From Bacteroidales bacterium (GTDB taxonomy: Bacteria; Bacteroidota; Bacteroidia; Bacteroidales; UBA932), in NCBI GenBank assembly GCA_017438265.1, contig JAFRVZ010000050.1, positions 1-36,048 on the forward strand: DNA of 36,048 nucleotides, given 5' to 3'. Below, piece by piece: positions 33,106 to 36,048 of the stretch (positions are counted from its first letter, which is position 1; the number at the start of each line of letters is the position of its first letter). The notes beneath the pieces are model-generated. The model was not told where the DNA came from, did no database searches, and saw only the letters and a list, made by a program, of their open reading frames with translations. A program made the position numbers and the translations under genes.

Positions 33106-34308
33106 ATGACGCTGCTTTTCGCCATCCTCTTCGCCCTGACGCTGGTTGTACTGGCGGTCGTGATTTTTTACGCCCGCGCGCGTCGGAAGCGCTACCGCAA
33201 GCAGGTCCGCAAGGCGCTCCAGAAAAAAATCGAGGAGCTCTACGCCGGCCGGATGGGCCGGCTCCACTTCATCGGCATCCTCGACAAACTCCGGACGCCC
33301 TTCGACCGGATGGACAGCGCCGTCGCCGTCCTGGGTTCCCAGAAAGGCCTGGCGGAAACCGGCCGCGCCCAGCTGGAAATCCTGCGTTCCGGCCTGGACC
33401 AGTCGCGCCTCGTGCTCGAACAGGCCGAAACGCTGCGTTCGCTGGTCGAAAAGAAGCTGGCCCTGTCGCTGCACCGCAGCCAGCCGCTCGGCCCCTCCGT
33501 CCGGAAGATCATGGACGGTTTCAAGGCCGACGCGAGCCTTGCCGGCATCTCCCTGACGGCGACCCTGCCCCCGGACGACATCCTCCTCCCCCTCGACACC
33601 GGCATCTTCGAGAGCATCCTCTTCGATATGCTTCTCAGCGCGATGAAATACACGCGCCCGAACGTCGGCAGCATCCGCGTCCACGTCAACCGCACGGACC
33701 GCGACGGCGTCAGCTGGTATGTCCCGCTGCGCGAAGGCGATACAAGCAAGGCGTATGTCTATGTAGCGATGTACTGCACGGAGGCGGCGATGGAGAAGGC
33801 CGCGCCGGAGCTCCAGCTGACCGGCCGCCTGGCAGAACTCCACCACGGCTACCTCTGGGTCGCTGACTCGGATGCCGGGAAAGGCATCCGGCTGATGCTG
33901 GCGCTTCCCGAGAACGAATCCGCCTATCCGGACGCCCGGTTCATCCGCGAGGAAAGCGCCCCGGCGCAGGAAGACGCCATGGCCTCCGAGGAGGACCGCA
34001 ATTTCTATGCGACGCTGGTCAATGTCCTGCGGGAGAACCTTTCCGACGAGAATTTCGACATCGCGGGGCTGGCGGAGAAGATGGGTATGTCCCGTTCGAC
34101 CCTCTTCTCCCGGGTCAAGGACGTGACCGGCAACAGCCCGAAACAGCTGCTGAACGAATTCCGGCTCCGAACCGCCGCCAACCTGCTCGCCAAGGGGGAA
34201 ATGACCGTCTCCGAGGTGGCGGACGCGACCGGCTGGGGTTCCCTCTCCTACTTCTCGAAGTCGTTCAAGCGCCGTTTCGGCCACAGCCCGGCAGGGAGCC
34301 GCAATTGA
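33106..34308 (+). CDS. Membrane-anchored AraC-family regulator with degenerate histidine-kinase core
   Basis: A 400-residue regulator. Residues ~3-23 form one transmembrane helix with a basic cytoplasmic flank. RLHFIGILDKLRTPFDRM (52-69) resembles a HisKA box (normally SHELRTPL), but the phospho-acceptor His is Asp60. A GHKL-like region follows (~165-270; SILFDMLLSAMKYTRP replaces the N-box) without recognisable ATP-binding glycine boxes. Residues ~300-400 are an AraC DNA-binding domain with two helix-turn-helix units (FDIAGLAEKMGMSRSTLFSRV; MTVSEVADATGWGSLSYFSKSFKRRFGHSP). It looks like a hybrid two-component regulator stripped of its periplasmic sensor and receiver. It is divergent from the SusCD-peptidase operon and likely controls it. 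Confidence 0.87.
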   Translation: MTLLFAILFALTLVVLAVVIFYARARRKRYRKQVRKALQKKIEELYAGRMGRLHFIGILDKLRTPFDRMDSAVAVLGSQKGLAETGRAQLEILRSGLDQSRLVLEQAETLRSLVEKKLALSLHRSQPLGPSVRKIMDGFKADASLAGISLTATLPPDDILLPLDTGIFESILFDMLLSAMKYTRPNVGSIRVHVNRTDRDGVSWYVPLREGDTSKAYVYVAMYCTEAAMEKAAPELQLTGRLAELHHGYLWVADSDAGKGIRLMLALPENESAYPDARFIREESAPAQEDAMASEEDRNFYATLVNVLRENLSDENFDIAGLAEKMGMSRSTLFSRVKDVTGNSPKQLLNEFRLRTAANLLAKGEMTVSEVADATGWGSLSYFSKSFKRRFGHSPAGSRN

Positions 34309-34318
34309 TTTATTTCCG

Positions 34319-34326
34319 TATATTTG
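34319..34326 (+). promoter_or_regulatory. -7 promoter box for the flavodiiron-SOD genes
   Basis: TATATTTG is an exact TAnnTTTG match, beginning eleven bases after the regulator stop and ending 25 nt before the ATG at 34352. No TTTG is found at N19. Confidence 0.55.
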
Positions 34327-34351
34327 TCTGATCAGCTATTTCCAAAACATT

Positions 34352-35536
34352 ATGATAAAACAACTCAGCAACTCCGTCAAATACATCGGCGTCGATGACC
34401 TCGACCTGGACCTGTTTGAAAGCCAGTACATCGTCCCGGAAGGCATCGCGTACAATTCTTACCTGATCCTGGACAACAAGACCGCCATTCTCGATACCGT
34501 CGACGTGCGGAAAGCCTACGAATGGAAGAGCCAGCTCGCCGACGCGCTCGAAGGCCGCCAGCCCGACTACCTCGTCGTCCACCACCTCGAACCCGACCAC
34601 TCCGCCCTGATCGGCTGGGTGCTCGAAACCTATCCCAACCTGACGCTTGTCGCGGGCGCCAAGGCCCTCCAGATGCTGCCGCAGTTCTTCGAAGGCGCAA
34701 GCCTGGAAGGCCGCACGCAGGCGATGAAGGAGGGCGACGTACTCGACCTCGGCGAACACAGCCTGCGCTTCATCGCCGCTCCGATGGTCCACTGGCCGGA
34801 AGTAATGCTCTCCTACGACGCCGCGGACGGCGCCCTCTACAGCGCGGACGCGTTCGGCAAGTTCGGCGCCCTCTCCAAGTGCGGCTTCTACGGCCGTGAC
34901 GACGAGGACTGGACCTGCGAAGGCCGCCGCTACTATTTCAACATCGTCGGCAAATACGGCGCCCAGGTCCAGGCCCTGCTGAAGAAGACCGCCCCGCTCG
35001 ACATCAAGACGATCCGCCCGCTCCACGGCCCCGTCCTGGAGGACAACCTCGTCGACTACCTCACGCTCTACGACACCTGGAGCAGCTACAAGCCCGAGAC
35101 GGACGGCATATTCATCGCCTGCGCCTCGATCCACGGCGGGACCCTCGCCGCCGCCGAGAAACTGCAGGAGATCCTGCTCGCGAAAGGCGCGCCGCGCGTC
35201 GTGCTGAGCGACCTGAGCCGCAGCGACATCGCCGAGAACGTCGAGGATGCCTTCCGCCACTCCAAGATGGTCGTGGCCGCCGCCTCCTATGACGCCGGCA
35301 TCTTCACCCCGATGCACGATTTCCTCCACCGCCTCCAGGTCAAGGGTTACGCCAACCGCACCGTCGGCATCCTCGAAAACGGCTCCTGGGCCCCTTCCGC
35401 GGGCCGCGTCGCCCGCGAGATGCTCGAAGGAATGAAGAACGTCTCCGTCCTCGAGCCGGTCGTCACGATCCGCAGCCGGATGAAACCGGCCGACCTCCCC
35501 GCCCTCGAAGCCCTCGCGGGCGCCCTCCTCGCCTAA
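34352..35536 (+). CDS. FprA-type flavodiiron protein (O2/NO reductase)
   Basis: A 394-residue class A flavodiiron protein that reduces O2 to water or NO to N2O in anaerobes. The beta-lactamase-like domain has the di-iron ligands H-x-E-x-D-H (His78, Glu80, Asp82, His83), His147 (MVHWPEVM), Asp166 (SADAFGKFG) and His225 (PLHGP). A flavodoxin domain fills ~250-394, with IHGGTLAAAEKL in place of the usual YGNT phosphate loop and GSWAPSAGR near the flavin. No rubredoxin domain is fused, so an external electron donor is needed. It is followed after 21 nt by the superoxide dismutase gene, consistent with a joint oxygen-detoxification unit. Confidence 0.95.
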   Translation: MIKQLSNSVKYIGVDDLDLDLFESQYIVPEGIAYNSYLILDNKTAILDTVDVRKAYEWKSQLADALEGRQPDYLVVHHLEPDHSALIGWVLETYPNLTLVAGAKALQMLPQFFEGASLEGRTQAMKEGDVLDLGEHSLRFIAAPMVHWPEVMLSYDAADGALYSADAFGKFGALSKCGFYGRDDEDWTCEGRRYYFNIVGKYGAQVQALLKKTAPLDIKTIRPLHGPVLEDNLVDYLTLYDTWSSYKPETDGIFIACASIHGGTLAAAEKLQEILLAKGAPRVVLSDLSRSDIAENVEDAFRHSKMVVAAASYDAGIFTPMHDFLHRLQVKGYANRTVGILENGSWAPSAGRVAREMLEGMKNVSVLEPVVTIRSRMKPADLPALEALAGALLA

Positions 35537-35557
35537 CCTCAGCATCCAGTATAAACC

Positions 35558-36048
35558 ATGTTCACGCTCATAGAACTCCCCTACGCGCCCGACGCCCTTG
35601 CACCCGCGATCAGCGCCGAGACCCTGGCCTTCCACCACGGCAAGCACCTCCAGACCTATGTCAACAACCTCAACGCCGCCCTTCCCGGAACCCCCTGGGA
35701 GGGTAAGACCCTCGAGGAGATCGTCAAAGGCGCCGAAGGCGGCCTGCTGAACAACGCCGGCCAGACCCTGAACCACAACCTCTACTTCACCCAGTTCCGC
35801 CCGGCACGCGAAGGAAACGCCCCCGCCGGTCCCCTCGCTGCGGCGATCGACCGCGACTTCGGCAGCTTCGACGCCTTCCGCCAGGAATTCGCCGCGAAGG
35901 GCGGCTCGCTCTTCGGCAGCGGCTGGGTCTGGCTCTCCGCCGACGCGGACGGCAAGCTCGTCATCACCCAGGAGCCGAACGCCGGCAACCCCGTGCGCAA
36001 GGGCCTGAAGCCCCTGCTGACCTTCGACGTCTGGGAACACGCCTACTA
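35558..36048 (+). CDS. sodB: Fe/Mn superoxide dismutase, N-terminal part (cut by window edge)
   Basis: Converts superoxide to O2 and H2O2 in the cytoplasm. 163 residues are visible of a usual ~190-200. The metal ligands are in place: His26 (FHHGKH), His73 (LNHNLYF), and Asp157 and His161 in DVWEHAYY, the family signature. FGSGWVWL is also typical. Metal choice (Fe or Mn) cannot be settled by eye; sodB is used because Bacteroidales enzymes are Fe or cambialistic. The start ATG at 35558 opens the typical ELPYAPDAL sequence. Confidence 0.95.
   Translation, partial: MFTLIELPYAPDALAPAISAETLAFHHGKHLQTYVNNLNAALPGTPWEGKTLEEIVKGAEGGLLNNAGQTLNHNLYFTQFRPAREGNAPAGPLAAAIDRDFGSFDAFRQEFAAKGGSLFGSGWVWLSADADGKLVITQEPNAGNPVRKGLKPLLTFDVWEHAY

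Noticed and set aside
33106-34308. Active histidine kinase
   Set aside because: The phospho-acceptor position is Asp60 and the ATP-binding N- and G-boxes are not recognisable.
34310-36040. 576-codon minus-strand frame opposite the flavodiiron and SOD genes
   Set aside because: It spans two certain genes and has no domain.

Overview
The window is about 36 kb of high-GC, gene-dense chromosomal DNA from an anaerobic member of the Bacteroidales. Evidence for this is a SusC/SusD pair, several outer-membrane-style lipoproteins, TAnnTTTG promoter boxes instead of sigma70-type ones, A-rich translation starts without clear Shine-Dalgarno sequences, an AraC regulator carrying histidine-kinase remnants, an anaerobic ribonucleotide reductase, and a flavodiiron protein next to a superoxide dismutase. 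The genus cannot be named from the sequence alone. No tRNA, rRNA, CRISPR, phage or IS gene was seen.

Layout. 1-887 (-) is the 5' part of nrdD. 1070-1834 (+) is an endonuclease/exonuclease/phosphatase-fold lipoprotein. 6288-1831 (-) is a coupled glycan-degradation operon: a GH42/GH35-like hydrolase with DUF5597 features, a GH20 hexosaminidase and an SdiA-regulated-like propeller. 6338-8062 (+) encodes an esterase made of two tandem alpha/beta-hydrolase copies, transcribed divergently from that operon across only 49 bp. 8063-8294 has no gene but holds hairpins and a 29-bp-arm inverted repeat enclosing three smaller hairpins.

15468-8295 (-) is a tightly coupled operon: an NMT1/THI5-like periplasmic binding protein, a membrane-bound RsbU-like PP2C phosphatase, a patatin fused to an outer-membrane barrel, and a GH13 amylase. 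Divergent from it, 15564-18834 (+) encodes an RsbW-like kinase, an RsbV-like STAS protein, a binding protein-permease fusion with an apparently permuted binding domain, and an ABC ATPase whose C-terminus looks like a degenerate RsbW domain. Together these two arms look like a partner-switching circuit wired to a transporter rather than to a sigma factor. The + arm runs on without a real gap into purC and purB, which converge on purA and guaA. guaA has a consensus promoter followed by a terminator-like hairpin inside its short leader.

32998-24006 (-) is a second accessory locus: a glutamate/aspartate-type symporter, SusC, SusD, a secreted S51 cyanophycinase-like peptidase and an M14 carboxypeptidase. 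It looks like a peptide- rather than glycan-utilisation locus. Divergent from it is a small membrane-anchored AraC regulator with a degenerate kinase core whose phospho-acceptor histidine is replaced by aspartate. The window closes with a flavodiiron protein and the 5' part of a Fe/Mn superoxide dismutase.
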